From Muricomes sp049840515 (lineage in GTDB: Bacteria > Bacillota > Clostridia > Lachnospirales > Lachnospiraceae), in NCBI GenBank assembly GCA_049840515.1, contig JASGKW010000003.1:137502-201501 (forward strand): a DNA stretch of 64,000 nucleotides, written 5' to 3'. How positions within the stretch are numbered: the stretch's first letter is position 1; the number at the start of each line of letters is the position of its first letter. A program made the position numbers and the translations under genes. The notes below the pieces were generated by a model. The model was given only the letters and a program-made list of their open reading frames with translations. It did not search any database and was not told the origin of the DNA. Shown piece after piece: positions 34,970 through 44,892 of the stretch.

Positions 34970-35491
34970 TTATTCACCCGCCTTTCCTGTGTCAATCCCG
35001 GATGTAGTATCTGCTATTCTGTCCCAATCAGCATAAGGCTTTCCGCTTTCATCGTACAATACTGCCGTACATTCCTGTATAACTACCACATCAAAGCTGT
35101 CCTTATATTCCTCCGGCACAGTAATCTTTGCCATAAGCTCCTTTGTTTCTCCTCCAACTGGAACAATGTCACTATAGTACCAGTAATCGTCAGGACCAAG
35201 AGTCCATTTACCATTGTCATCACTATAGTCAAGCTGGAACTGGCTTCCCGCAAATGCTTTTACTCTCACCCAACATTCTGCTTCCCCTGTGTTCTCAATC
35301 ACAATATATTTGGTCCAGTTAGCAAAACGCTCTTTTATTGAAGTTTCTGAACCCATTGTTACAGGATGGCCACCCTTTGCTGTTACAGCGGTAGTAAAAT
35401 ATGCCATTGCATCCGGCAGCTTTAAGCTTCCTACCAACACGAGAGCGGCGGCTGACACCACAAACATTTTCTTCTTCATGAGTCTTTTCAT
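34970..35491 (-). CDS. TasA/CalY-like secreted protein, SipW-dependent type (2)
   Basis: About 173 residues from ATG 35491, chosen over GTG 35500 because the GGGGGG site precedes it properly. N-terminal helix, then DAMAYFTTAVTAKGGHPVTMG, the AYFT pattern after the SipW cleavage region of TasA/camelysin. YIVIENTGEAECWVRVKAFAG matches the typical core strand of the family. It is smaller than its neighbour, with no anchor. Two paralogues next to each other parallel the TapA/TasA or CalY pairs of Bacillus, but which is major or minor cannot be told. Confidence 0.8.
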   Translation of the reverse strand: MKRLMKKKMFVVSAAALVLVGSLKLPDAMAYFTTAVTAKGGHPVTMGSETSIKERFANWTKYIVIENTGEAECWVRVKAFAGSQFQLDYSDDNGKWTLGPDDYWYYSDIVPVGGETKELMAKITVPEEYKDSFDVVVIQECTAVLYDESGKPYADWDRIADTTSGIDTGKAGE

Positions 35492-35509
35492 TTTCCGCAC
35501 CCCCCTTTA

Positions 35510-36500
35510 TTATTGTTCTGCACTATTATCTTGACGTTGTTCCCAAGACCATCCATTGTTTTCATCATAATCAAAATGATTTGTCACACCATACCCAGGT
35601 ACCAATTTTTCATTATAGTCATTGGTGAAATCCACCGTGGCAGGAGCCCCATCCATTCCCTCAGCCAAAATTTCCGCTGTTTGTGTGGGGTCAGATACAA
35701 GTTCATAACTGCCTCCGCTGTATATTTCTGTAACAGTCACTTTCGCTCCTGCTGGAATACGCTTCACAAGAGCTTCCTTTGTTCCCGCGGCACTGTGAGT
35801 GATGGAAACTACATTGCTGTATACATTCTCCCCATCTCTTACACCTTCAATCCTGAACACGAATGTAACATCTTTCAGGGATGTGTCATAGCTTGCCAGA
35901 GTCTTGCGTATCCTCAGGTCTCCATAAAGTGGTTCACGCCCCGGCTTCAGGCCGGCAGCCACATCATAAATCCAGTCGTCATTTCCTGTTGATGTGTATA
36001 AATTATTTGGCAGGGAAATTAAATATGGAGTAAATTCATATTCAGCTGTGGCACTCTTCGCTCGAATCTGCCATCACCAGATACATTCCCAAGGGCAGTT
36101 CCTTGGCGGGAGTTGTGCCATTTGTCAGTATCACCTCGGCATCAGGGGTTTTGCCCTTTACTGCCTGTGCTGCCTGTTGTGCTTTCTCCTCCCACAGCTT
36201 GGCGCTGTCACTGCCATCTGCCTTTATGTCCTGTATTTTAAGTTCTTCGTATCCGGCTACAGGTGTATAAGCTCCGGTATTTGTAATATCTGCCACCCGA
36301 TAGAGCTTAACACCAAGATCTAAACCTGACAGTTCCTGGTAAAACTCGCTGCCCTGATCAACAGTCAGTGTCAGCGTCCCTGTCCTTGACGTATCTACCG
36401 CTCCTGCCGCAAATGCCTGTGTCAGATACAGACTGCTAAGTACCAATAATAAGACTAAGGCACCTGCGATATATCCTCTCTTTACGATTCTTTGTCTCAT
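35510..36500 (-). CDS. SpaA-like pilin-related surface protein (one frameshift)
   Basis: Signal peptide (GALVLLLVLSSLYLTQAFA), then a SpaA/FimA N-domain with VKLYRVADITNTGAYTPV and PLGMYLVMADSSE. The first frame stops at 36042. The next frame continues SATAEYEFTPYLISLPNN, RIRKTLASYDTSLKDVTFVF and ends NDYNEKLVPGYGVTNHFDYD plus a short tail. One extra G at 36053-36058 separates them; restored length is about 329. No LPXTG or membrane helix at the C-terminus, unusual for a sortase pilin. ATG 36500 follows AAGGAGG and overlaps the sortase gene's end region. Confidence 0.82.
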
Positions 36501-36502
36501 TC

Positions 36503-37435
36503 TCACTCCTCCTTAGGCTGCGTCTTCTTCGTTAAACTTCTGATTCCTTTTATTGAAAGCACGGTCAATATAGTTACCGCTGTAGCCAAAATTAAATAGA
36601 GCATATAGTAATTGTGCAGAGATTTTAACATTGTACCGTCTGCTGTCCCTGCGTCGTCATTTTCTCCGTGATATTCTACCTGATGCCCGCGTACAAGAAG
36701 CCGATGGCTATTTACCCCATAAGGAGTACAGGTGAATAATGTAACATAATCCTGACCTTCTACAATCTGCATTGCATTGGTCAACGTATCTAAATCATCT
36801 TTTTTTACCTTAGGAAGAACTTGATCCACTTCATAGGCCAACACTTTATTCAAAACATGTATGTAAAACTTATCTCCCTTTTTTAACTGGTCAATGTCTG
36901 TGAATAACCTGGCACTGGGAAGTCCTCTGTGGGCTGACAGCACACTATGTGTACTTGCTCCGCCAATCGGCAGCTTTGTCCCTGCCATATGTCCCACACC
37001 TACCTGTAATACTTTGTCCGTAGTTCCATGGTAGATAGGAATCGTCTGGTCAATCTTCGGAATGGACAGATATCCCATAACTCCCTTGCCCCCGGTATTT
37101 AACACTGACCAATATGGGGTGCCTTTCAAATCTTCCTGCTTTTCTGTGAACACATCACCTCCAAAGTTATTGACACTGATTGAATCATTATAACTTTGGG
37201 CTGCCTCCCACAGTTTTTGATAATCCTCATCCGACATCTCATTGACTGTCTGTTCGTAGGAAGCAATCAGACGGCTCTGCCGGTATGTATTCCACTGGTC
37301 TGAGATGGTCGGATAGGAGAAAATGCCAAAACCGAGAAGAAAAACAAGTGCCAGGAAAATCTCAGGAAGCTTTCCCCTAATCCCTTTTTTCTTCGCTTTC
37401 TTCTCCACTCTTTTCTTCATCTGCTGTCTCTTCAT
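36503..37435 (-). CDS. srtC: Class C pilus sortase (second)
   Basis: 310 residues. N-terminal membrane helix (FLALVFLLGFGIFSYP), sortase domain with the lid-like early region, catalytic His in LSAHRGLPSARLF, Cys in VTLFTCTPYGVNSHR and Arg in HRLLVRGH, then a C-terminal helix (YMLYLILATAVTILTVL) typical of class C pilus-polymerising sortases. Its start overlaps the preceding sortase gene by 59 nt. The two enzymes share the same motifs but differ clearly in sequence, so they may handle different pilins. Confidence 0.94.
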   Translation of the reverse strand: MKRQQMKKRVEKKAKKKGIRGKLPEIFLALVFLLGFGIFSYPTISDQWNTYRQSRLIASYEQTVNEMSDEDYQKLWEAAQSYNDSISVNNFGGDVFTEKQEDLKGTPYWSVLNTGGKGVMGYLSIPKIDQTIPIYHGTTDKVLQVGVGHMAGTKLPIGGASTHSVLSAHRGLPSARLFTDIDQLKKGDKFYIHVLNKVLAYEVDQVLPKVKKDDLDTLTNAMQIVEGQDYVTLFTCTPYGVNSHRLLVRGHQVEYHGENDDAGTADGTMLKSLHNYYMLYLILATAVTILTVLSIKGIRSLTKKTQPKEE

Positions 37436-38291
37436 TCTTTGCTTTGCTCTTCCTCTTTCCCATCAATTCTTTCCGGTTTATAAATGCTGCAACACCTGCG
37501 GCAATCATACATCCTATCAGTACACATATTACCTGCGGCATCCAGTCTGGAGTCTTCTGTCCTGATACATTCTGGACCAATTCCTTGTGCAGCTCTCCGT
37601 CATAAGGAATTCTGTGTCCTCTTACTAAAATGCGGTGAGAGTTTACTGCATATGGTGTACAGGTAACTAAGGTCACGTAATCTTTGTCTTCCTCGATTCC
37701 CAGAGCCTCTGTCTCCTCCGGCTTGACAACAAGAATCTGATCCACTTTGTAAGCTAATATTTCATCAAGCACATGAACGTAAAAGACATCTCCCTTTTCT
37801 ACTAAATCCAAATCTGTAAAAAGCTTTGCACTTGGCAGACCTCTGTGCGCTGACACAACAGCATGGGTATTTTTTCCACCTACCGGAAGGCTGCTGCCAA
37901 ACAGATGTCCGATACCTTTTTTCAAAACCTCTTCTGTTGTATAGTGATAGAGAGGACTTTTTACTTTGATAGCCGGTATCTCTACATAACCCATCATCCC
38001 ATCTCCCATCGGATTCAACAGCGATTCATATGTCTTATCTTCAACGCCGTCGCGGATGGAAAAAGCATCCGGTATAATTTCATGAGTTAATTTTACATTA
38101 TAATCGCTCGCCTCTGCAAGCATTTTGCTGTAATCCTGGTTTTTACCAGTAGCAACTGCTGTATCATAGCTGCTGATCAACTGCTGTGCCCGGTATTCAT
38201 TCCATCTATCGCTTATAGTTGGGTACAACAGTATGGACAGCCCTATGAGAAACAGCAGGACAATTCCTATTGTTTTTCTGTGATTTTTCAT
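37377..38291 (-). CDS. srtC: Class C pilus sortase (first)
   Basis: About 304 residues from the ATG at 38291 (GGAG six bases upstream; an ATG at 38303 lacks a site). N-terminal helix, catalytic HAVVSAHRGLPSAKLF (His), TLVTCTPYAVNSHR (Cys) and ILVRGH (Arg), C-terminal helix (VICVLIGCMIAAGVAAF) and a Glu/Lys-rich tail. It sits directly after the major pilin gene, the usual place for its dedicated polymerase. A strong hairpin at 38318-38339 precedes it. Confidence 0.94.
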   Translation of the reverse strand: MKNHRKTIGIVLLFLIGLSILLYPTISDRWNEYRAQQLISSYDTAVATGKNQDYSKMLAEASDYNVKLTHEIIPDAFSIRDGVEDKTYESLLNPMGDGMMGYVEIPAIKVKSPLYHYTTEEVLKKGIGHLFGSSLPVGGKNTHAVVSAHRGLPSAKLFTDLDLVEKGDVFYVHVLDEILAYKVDQILVVKPEETEALGIEEDKDYVTLVTCTPYAVNSHRILVRGHRIPYDGELHKELVQNVSGQKTPDWMPQVICVLIGCMIAAGVAAFINRKELMGKRKSKAKNEETADEEKSGEESEEKRD

Positions 38292-38317
38292 AGGGTTCTC
38301 CATACTGTTGTTCCGCG

Positions 38318-38339
38318 GGGCCGGTCAGCCGACCAGCCC
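38318..38339 (-). other. GC-rich hairpin between pilin and sortase genes
   Basis: GGGCTGGTC and GACCGGCCC form nine pairs (one G-U) with a 4-nt loop and no U-tract. It probably shields the 3' end of the pilin message or limits read-through, so that pilin exceeds sortase. Confidence 0.5.
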
Positions 38340-38415
38340 TGGAACACTTTTTTTTAATATCTTTATTTAATCCCTGCAGTTCAGCCGTGAAGCTCAACTG
38401 TATATAACTGTTATC

Positions 38416-39964
38416 TTACTCTGCCTTGCGTCTGCGGCTCAAGAAGTAGAAACCTGCTGCTGCGCCCATCAGTACAATACCGCCAATTGTGAAGATATAA
38501 GTACCAATACCACCTGTTGAAGGAAGTTCAGAGAGTTTTGTGTTCACAATACCTGTAGAACCAATCTCAGTTTTTTCAATAACCTTAGTCTCACCTTCAT
38601 ATGTAGCTGTGTAGGTAGAAGTTGCATTTCCATCAATTGTAATTGTATAAGAATTCAATGTTCCATCTTCATTATATGTTGCACTGATAACTACCGGATA
38701 TTCTTTTGTATTCAGTGTATATCCATCCGGAAGTTTTGGTCTCCACCAATGTATATTCGCCTGCATCCAGACCAGTGAAGCTTAAAGAACCATCCGCTGC
38801 TGAAACAGCTTTGTATTCTTTTCCTGTCACCTTATTTGTAAGAGTGAACTCTGCACCAGCGAGAGGATTTGTTACTGTTACTGTTTCTCCCTCTACTTTT
38901 ACTGTGCCATTCTGATCCACTTTAAAAAGTTCATCTGTACGCTCGGAATCTGTACCATTCAATTTAGCGTCAATACCAAATGTGTAGTGATATGTAATCT
39001 CATCAGGTGTTTTTGCTGGTTCTCCACCCTCTGACGGATTATTGGTATATTCAACATAAACTGTATTGGTGTTTGCATCAAAATTAATTCCTGCATTCTC
39101 ATTTAATTTTGCTGTATACTCAATTACAATATCCTTTAATCCATTTGCAAGGATGTAATCGGAAGCAAATGCGATAGAAAGATTCTGTCCGCTGATTGTA
39201 ACTACTGCATTTCCTGCGCCGTAATCAGCGTCAACCTTTGCCTGCAAAACTGCCTGTAAACCATCTGTAAAAGTTAATCCTGCACTTAATGTGTCATGGA
39301 TAGTAAATGTTGCTGATGTGTATTCCTTACTGTAAGAAGGAATTTTTGTTGTAATCTTAAATGAAACTGTGTCACCAATCGCTACGTCATCTCCCTTAGG
39401 ATTCTGGCTTCCTGGATTTACAATCTCTTTCTCCAGAGGAACATCTGAAGATTTTGCGTATGCATTTTCTGTTACTAATGTCCAGTTTGAGCTTGCATCA
39501 ACCGGGCCGCTTGCCATTGTGTTATCACTGCCGCCTACGCTGTAGTAAAGACCTGCTAACATAGGATTATATACGGTCTGATTAGAACCTGTTACAAGGA
39601 TAACCCAGTAACCAGGAGCAACATCTGCAGAGTAGGAGCCGTCACCGTTATCACTAAGTACTACGGAAGGCAAACCTGCTACATCTTTTGCAATTGCTGT
39701 AACCTCATCGGATGTAGGTGCTAATGGGTTTGCAAGAGACCCCGCTTTCACTGCACTGTAGCCTGTAAATCCCTGAGCATTGTAATCAGCTTTTACAATC
39801 TGATAAGCTGTTACTGTCAAACCTGTTTCTACTTTATTTACTGTAATTGTACCCTTGTCACTGCTTGAGGGTGTTTCTCCTGCGGCAAATGCTGTCAGGC
39901 TCAGGGACATTACCATAACCGATGCCACCAACAGCGCGCCTATTTTTTTCAAATATCTTTTCAT
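38416..39964 (-). CDS. Major LPXTG pilin, SpaA/FimA type (one frameshift)
   Basis: Signal peptide (MSLSLTAFAAG), GTITVNKVETGLTVTAYQIV start, then isopeptide-type pilin domains with PSYSKEYTSATFTIHDTLSAG and a Cna-B/SpaA domain NPLAGAEFTLTNKVTGKEY and GLDAGEYTLVETK. The first frame ends at 38672; the next frame gives KLPDGYTLNTKEYPV and the sorting signal LPSTGGIGTYIFTIGG, helix, SRRRKAE. One extra A at 38734-38737 explains it; restored length is about 515. Position before a class C sortase and size suggest the shaft pilin. Confidence 0.92.
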
Positions 39965-40015
39965 ATCATTTCTCCTTTCTTCTCAACCTTTTCTTTTTTA
40001 CAATGTTTTGGTATC

Positions 40016-43000
40016 CTATAACTTCTGAACTTCCCCCTTCTCTTTTCGTTTATTCATAATAAACAGTAAGAATGCCGTCATCAGAATTGACACACCACTG
40101 ATTGTAAACAGGTAAGTTCCTATACCACCGGATTCTGGAAGTGCATAAATTTTACTGTTTTTGATTGTTACAGTAACTTTATGGTTGCCATCAACAGAAA
40201 TATTTTCATCTGCCGGATTACTCTGAGCGTATGGCAGTGTAATCTCAAATGGCTGCTTCAATATAGTATATCCAGATGGTGCTTTTATTTCTATTATCCT
40301 GTAGGTGCCGTTGCCCAGCTCTTCAAAAACTGCCATTCCATTCTCAAGAGTTGTCACTGTATAGTCACTTCCGTCAGCCTTTTTAACTGACTCCCATGCA
40401 CCATTTGCATTTTTCTTCTCAAGCTTGAATTCTGCACCCTGCAGCTTAATTTTTGTATCAGCTGAATCTACTTTCAGGATAGAAAGTGTATTGAGCACTC
40501 CTGTATTAGTGATTATGGTTTTGCCATCACTCTCTTCATAAGTTACAACATAATCTTTGTTATTGAGAGTAAGGCGTCCGCCCTCATCTATCGCTGCACC
40601 GCTGCCGTCCACTTCCTTAACGCCATACTGGATTTTTACATGCTGTGCTTTTCCATTGTTATTATAATAGTAATAATACTTCGGTAAATTTTCCCATGTG
40701 TGTTTCCAGTTTCCAGCTTTATCTAATGAAATTTTAGATTCGTTCAAATAACCTGTGCCGACTAAATCAACTGTACCCTTATCTGTCACTGCTTTTGCAG
40801 TTAATTTTACATCAACTTTCATGCTTTCCAAATCTGTATCTGTCGGACCTTTCCATACCTTCTCCACTGAATACGTTGTTGTCTGTACCTGGAAGACTGG
40901 TTTCTGATATGGTTTTTCACCCGGTTTGCCAGTGTCTGTGTAAATGAGCTTCGTATTCTCGTTGTCATTTGACCAGTAACCGCTCTTTCCTTCACTGAAC
41001 TTCGGATTATTTGAACTGTGATCTGTTCCCGCATCACCTGTGCCGCTGTATGGCACCTGATCATATGGCCCTGTAATTGCCTTCTCACTTGGGATGACAT
41101 TAAATTCCACACGGTATGTAACGCCATTCTCCAATGCTGAACCATTTAAAATCTTCACGGAAACGATACCATTACTAAGTTTATTCATATCCACAGTATA
41201 CTTATCTGCACTCAGCAGAGTGTTGCCTGCATATACCCGGATATCAGAAGCTGACGGAGATTCACTGGAAAACTTCACATATTCACTGAGCTTATCTTCA
41301 ATGACTACATCTGTGTAAGCCTGTGCAACTCCAATACTGTCAGCAATCGCTTTAAAGCTTGCATTCAGAGCAGTATCATTGCTTCCTGAAAGGACACCGC
41401 CTGCCGCACCTATATGTTGTGCAAATTTTGTACAGTCATTGTCCTGAGTTGATGCATTGATTAAATATCTTGCAGTAACATTCTGTAAATATTGAGATGC
41501 TGTATATTCCTCTCTTGCAGCTGCAAAATTGTGTCCATTGTCATCTGAATTTCCAGTTCCATATGTCCTTGTGCTGCCATTTAAGTTTACGGATGTTATG
41601 TCCCCCGCTGCATCGGTGTTAGCTGTGCCATAGCGGAATGTAGGGGCTCCATCTGTCAGGAATATTACATATTGGTTAGCGTTCGGATTGGCACTTGCCA
41701 TCACATTATTTCCTTGCCGGATTCCCGCCTGCCAGTTTGTTCCTCCTACACACAGATTATACATTTCACTGGCTGTAGGTACATTAAAACTGTTGTACTC
41801 TGTCCAGCCTCTGTATGTAGATGCGTCGCCTGAACCATTATTTCTCGAATTCTGGCTAGCGGTTTCAGAGTTCCCGGCACTTGTCGGACCATTAAACTCT
41901 ACCATAGCGAATCGGACAGTAGTCATTTCACTGACTCCCTGTAATTGTTCTTTTAACAATTTGATGGCATTACTTACTTTTCCAATCCGGCTTTGGCTTG
42001 CTGTAGCATCATTTTCATTTCCTAAATTCTTTTTCATACTTCCTGAAAAGTCTACTATCAACAAAATATCAATAGGAGCCGGATTCGTCCGCTTTCCGAT
42101 TACATCCAGAGATATCGTGTAATCATCTATTCCATTTTCGTTTGTACCATTTTGCTTAATCGTCTTATGATGTTCAGGATCACCTAACGGGTCCGGAAGT
42201 ATCGGACCGCTTCCTCCTGGATTTCCATCCTTCTCATAAACAAAATATACATTGTATACACTGCCGCTCACTGACCATTGAGTGCTGCCATTATAGTACA
42301 TTGAACTGCTGTCACCCTTAATGGAACTTACTCTGGCGGAGTTCTTAAAGCTGTTTACTGTAGTGTAGGAATAGGTATAGCCTGGAATTCCAATCTGATA
42401 CTCTGATGTATTTATATTAATTGTTTTATTACCTGAAGTCTCATCATTTCCCGTTCTGCCTGAAATGGCAAATCCGGAAGTATCTACATAATGGAATCTG
42501 ACTGTTCTGGTATTTTTATTATTCTGACCATACTTCCATGTAAGTGTATAAACGGAAAAGCTGCTGGTCTCAAATTCTGCTTTTTTAATCTCTTTATCCT
42601 GAGTCGTATCCAGAACCTTTACCTGCTGGCTCTCGTTCATATCTACAACTTCTTTGACAGTGCCCTGAGCATCTTCTTCCAAATGCATCACTGTGACATC
42701 CGTATCCGGTGCAATCTCCTGGATTCCTTCCGGTGCCACTGCCTGTTTGTAGTCCAAAGTTACTTTTACATCACCGTTTGGCTCTACTTTGTTGCCGTCC
42801 GCATCCACAAAAGTGATATCGTATGCAAGAAATCCTGCGATATCGTACTCCTCTGTCTCAGCTTTTTCCTGAAGCTTCGCTTCTGTTTCTCTGTACTGCC
42901 CGTCAGTTTTCTCATCACCCTTTACCAAAGGTACTACTTTCAGAGATGCATTTTCAGGAATCGCTCCTGCTGTCACTTCACTGACGTTGACAATTACGTT

Positions 43001-43405
43001 ATCATCTTCATAGTTCAAAATCTGTGCAACAGCTTCCTTGTCCTCAGTTTCTTTCGTCTCTACTGTGGCCTCATCTTTCTTTTCTGCTGCGGTCTCATCT
43101 ACTGCATCTTTCTTCTCTTCTAAAGTATTGCCTGCTTTATCTGTTGTTTCAGGTGCCGGCTCCTGCACATCCGGTTGCTGTGCCGCTTCTGTATCCTGCT
43201 CTGCACTCACTTCCGCTCCCGGCTCTTCACTTACTTGTGCACCTGGTATCTCTTCGATACTTCGCTCTACAGTAGTTTCCTGACCAGCTTCCTCCCCCGG
43301 GTCTCCCGTGGTTGCGATTAATCCAGGAGTGAGCAAATTCACACTTATTAATATGGCCAGAAATACCGCTAGAATTGCAGCCAGTATTCTATTTCGTTTA
43401 TTCAT
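40016..43405 (-). CDS. Large VWA-domain pilus tip adhesin, LPXTG-anchored
   Basis: 1129 residues. Signal peptide, a Glu/Ala-rich low-complexity stretch (about 45-125), a beta-rich region, a MucBP-like part (VRFHYVDTSGFAISG), then a von Willebrand A domain with MIDAS DFSGS at about residue 450 (IDILLIVDFSGSMKKNL). After that come Cna-B domains (YSVEKVWKGPTDTDLESM; AEFKLEKKNANGAWESV) and the signal LPESGGIGTYLFTISGV with helix and basic tail. Layout matches tip adhesins such as RrgA. First gene of the operon, behind a 250-nt leader. Confidence 0.93.
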   Translation of the reverse strand: MNKRNRILAAILAVFLAILISVNLLTPGLIATTGDPGEEAGQETTVERSIEEIPGAQVSEEPGAEVSAEQDTEAAQQPDVQEPAPETTDKAGNTLEEKKDAVDETAAEKKDEATVETKETEDKEAVAQILNYEDDNVIVNVSEVTAGAIPENASLKVVPLVKGDEKTDGQYRETEAKLQEKAETEEYDIAGFLAYDITFVDADGNKVEPNGDVKVTLDYKQAVAPEGIQEIAPDTDVTVMHLEEDAQGTVKEVVDMNESQQVKVLDTTQDKEIKKAEFETSSFSVYTLTWKYGQNNKNTRTVRFHYVDTSGFAISGRTGNDETSGNKTININTSEYQIGIPGYTYSYTTVNSFKNSARVSSIKGDSSSMYYNGSTQWSVSGSVYNVYFVYEKDGNPGGSGPILPDPLGDPEHHKTIKQNGTNENGIDDYTISLDVIGKRTNPAPIDILLIVDFSGSMKKNLGNENDATASQSRIGKVSNAIKLLKEQLQGVSEMTTVRFAMVEFNGPTSAGNSETASQNSRNNGSGDASTYRGWTEYNSFNVPTASEMYNLCVGGTNWQAGIRQGNNVMASANPNANQYVIFLTDGAPTFRYGTANTDAAGDITSVNLNGSTRTYGTGNSDDNGHNFAAAREEYTASQYLQNVTARYLINASTQDNDCTKFAQHIGAAGGVLSGSNDTALNASFKAIADSIGVAQAYTDVVIEDKLSEYVKFSSESPSASDIRVYAGNTLLSADKYTVDMNKLSNGIVSVKILNGSALENGVTYRVEFNVIPSEKAITGPYDQVPYSGTGDAGTDHSSNNPKFSEGKSGYWSNDNENTKLIYTDTGKPGEKPYQKPVFQVQTTTYSVEKVWKGPTDTDLESMKVDVKLTAKAVTDKGTVDLVGTGYLNESKISLDKAGNWKHTWENLPKYYYYYNNNGKAQHVKIQYGVKEVDGSGAAIDEGGRLTLNNKDYVVTYEESDGKTIITNTGVLNTLSILKVDSADTKIKLQGAEFKLEKKNANGAWESVKKADGSDYTVTTLENGMAVFEELGNGTYRIIEIKAPSGYTILKQPFEITLPYAQSNPADENISVDGNHKVTVTIKNSKIYALPESGGIGTYLFTISGVSILMTAFLLFIMNKRKEKGEVQKL

Positions 43406-43592
43406 GCATGCATCCCTCCACTTCTATCTGCCTCTGTTCGTCTCTCAATTTTCCATCCAGTCTGTATCAACTCTCACCGCATCACATTAGTCTCAAATCC
43501 TCTTTGTTTATTTCCGGCTGCAAAATCGTTTATCTTTCAGACAACGGCTTATATGTAGTTTTATATTTGGACAAATCCCTCTGTTCTATTTT

Positions 43593-43627
43593 AGAATAGC
43601 AAAACAACCATCAAAGAAACCATCAAA
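43593..43627 (-). promoter_or_regulatory. Pilus operon promoter with two SARP-type direct repeats
   Basis: On the minus strand TTTGATGGTT occurs twice (43627-43618 and 43615-43606), 12 bp apart, and 7 bp after the second copy lies TATTCT (43598-43593) as -10. BTAD/SARP activators are known to bind direct repeats placed about 8 bp before the -10 box. The BTAD regulator gene ends only 27 bp upstream. The leader to the tip gene is then about 180 nt. Confidence 0.6.
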
Positions 43628-43653
43628 ACTATGTACAAAAAAGGGTTTTTCCT

Positions 43654-44892
43654 TTATTCTCCAGATATTTTGGAGATATTTTCTCTGTCTCTCTCACAGA
43701 CAACACTGTTCACGTGATACTTGACACCGGTCCGCTGTCTTCCGACGAGGAAACGAGAGTTAATTCTCTTTTGTACAATAGAACAATACTTATGTGTAGT
43801 ATCTACCAGCAGTACCAGATACTGCCCTTTTCCATATTCACTCACAGTATCTACGTGACGTATCGAACTACAGATTGCATCTTTTAATCTCTCAGAAAGC
43901 TCATCCAACTGTTCGCCCTCTTTCATTGGATTCCCCTTGCTGTCAACAATGATACACTGCATCAGCAGTGCAGAGTGACCTTCCCGCTCAATTGAACGAG
44001 CGACCATGCAATAAATGCCCTGAAAAATAGGGTATGAACAAAAATACCCTCCCTGGGTATTCTTCCGGCTGCTTTCCAGCTTGTGCTGTATGACATCCAA
44101 AGATTCCCGGGAATTCGTCATTTTAGCTCCCAGCCGGTCGAGAAAGTCCATCAATTCCAGAGATGGATGAAATTCTTTCTCCCCGAGATATAAATCTACA
44201 GTAGTTTCATACAGACGATTCGCATCCTCATGCCGCCCCATCTCAAGCAGCGCCTCCATAGTGATTTCTTCCCAACCGGAAAACGCCTCAACGCTGGCTG
44301 CATAAAGCCCTAACTGCCGCATTTGTAAAAAATCCTTCTGCTCGCGCAAAAGCTGTACCGCCTCTTCCACACAGTTGCGAAACTGGCTGCGATATTTTCT
44401 TGCCTCGGCCGCAGCCCATATAACTCCCACATATTCAGAAAGAAACTCTCCCCTGTAGCAGTGGCACGCATCCAGCAGAATTTTAAGCTTTTGTTCCACA
44501 CTTGTTTCATTGCCTGCTTCCCGGCACAATTGCTCAAACTCCAGAGCATCTTCATCTACCTCTATCTCGGATGTCCAATAAAATATCCCATTTTCTAAAG
44601 TAATATAATTTACTTTCGGAAGCCCTGACTGCTCCAGTTTCTTTTTTGCGTTATATACCACACTTTGCATCGCATGATGTACATTCTCAAGATCCCGCTC
44701 CGAAAACAAAATTTCCTCCAGAACTTCTCTGCTTACTCCCTTTTTTCCATTGTGCAGGAGAATCTGCATCAATAGAGCAAATTGTGTTCCGCCAGCCTTC
44801 TTTCCCAACAATGATTTTCCATCATACATCATAGAAAAGTTGCCAAACATTTTTACTTGCAGAGTGCTGCTCTCTTTTCCTTCGTTGTTCAT
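43654..44892 (-). CDS. BTAD/SARP-type transcriptional activator
   Basis: 412 residues. Residues about 10-105 form an OmpR-like winged helix (QVKMFGNFSMMYDGKSLL, HAMQSVVYNAKKKLEQSG, YITLENGIFYW). Residues about 110-250 are the helical BTAD domain (CYRGEFLSEY, EEAVQLLREQKDFLQM, LLEMGRHEDANRLYETTVD). The last 130 residues (YGKGQYLVLLVDTTHKYC) are less clear and may be a degenerate nucleotidyl-cyclase/GGDEF-like fold. Located directly upstream of the pilus operon on the same strand; likely its regulator. Confidence 0.87.
   Translation of the reverse strand: MNNEGKESSTLQVKMFGNFSMMYDGKSLLGKKAGGTQFALLMQILLHNGKKGVSREVLEEILFSERDLENVHHAMQSVVYNAKKKLEQSGLPKVNYITLENGIFYWTSEIEVDEDALEFEQLCREAGNETSVEQKLKILLDACHCYRGEFLSEYVGVIWAAAEARKYRSQFRNCVEEAVQLLREQKDFLQMRQLGLYAASVEAFSGWEEITMEALLEMGRHEDANRLYETTVDLYLGEKEFHPSLELMDFLDRLGAKMTNSRESLDVIQHKLESSRKNTQGGYFCSYPIFQGIYCMVARSIEREGHSALLMQCIIVDSKGNPMKEGEQLDELSERLKDAICSSIRHVDTVSEYGKGQYLVLLVDTTHKYCSIVQKRINSRFLVGRQRTGVKYHVNSVVCERDRENISKISGE

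Noticed and set aside
36042..36506. A true truncated minor pilin
   Set aside because: The next frame continues the same domain (FTPYLISLPNN) without a gap, so a single-base indel is the simpler explanation.
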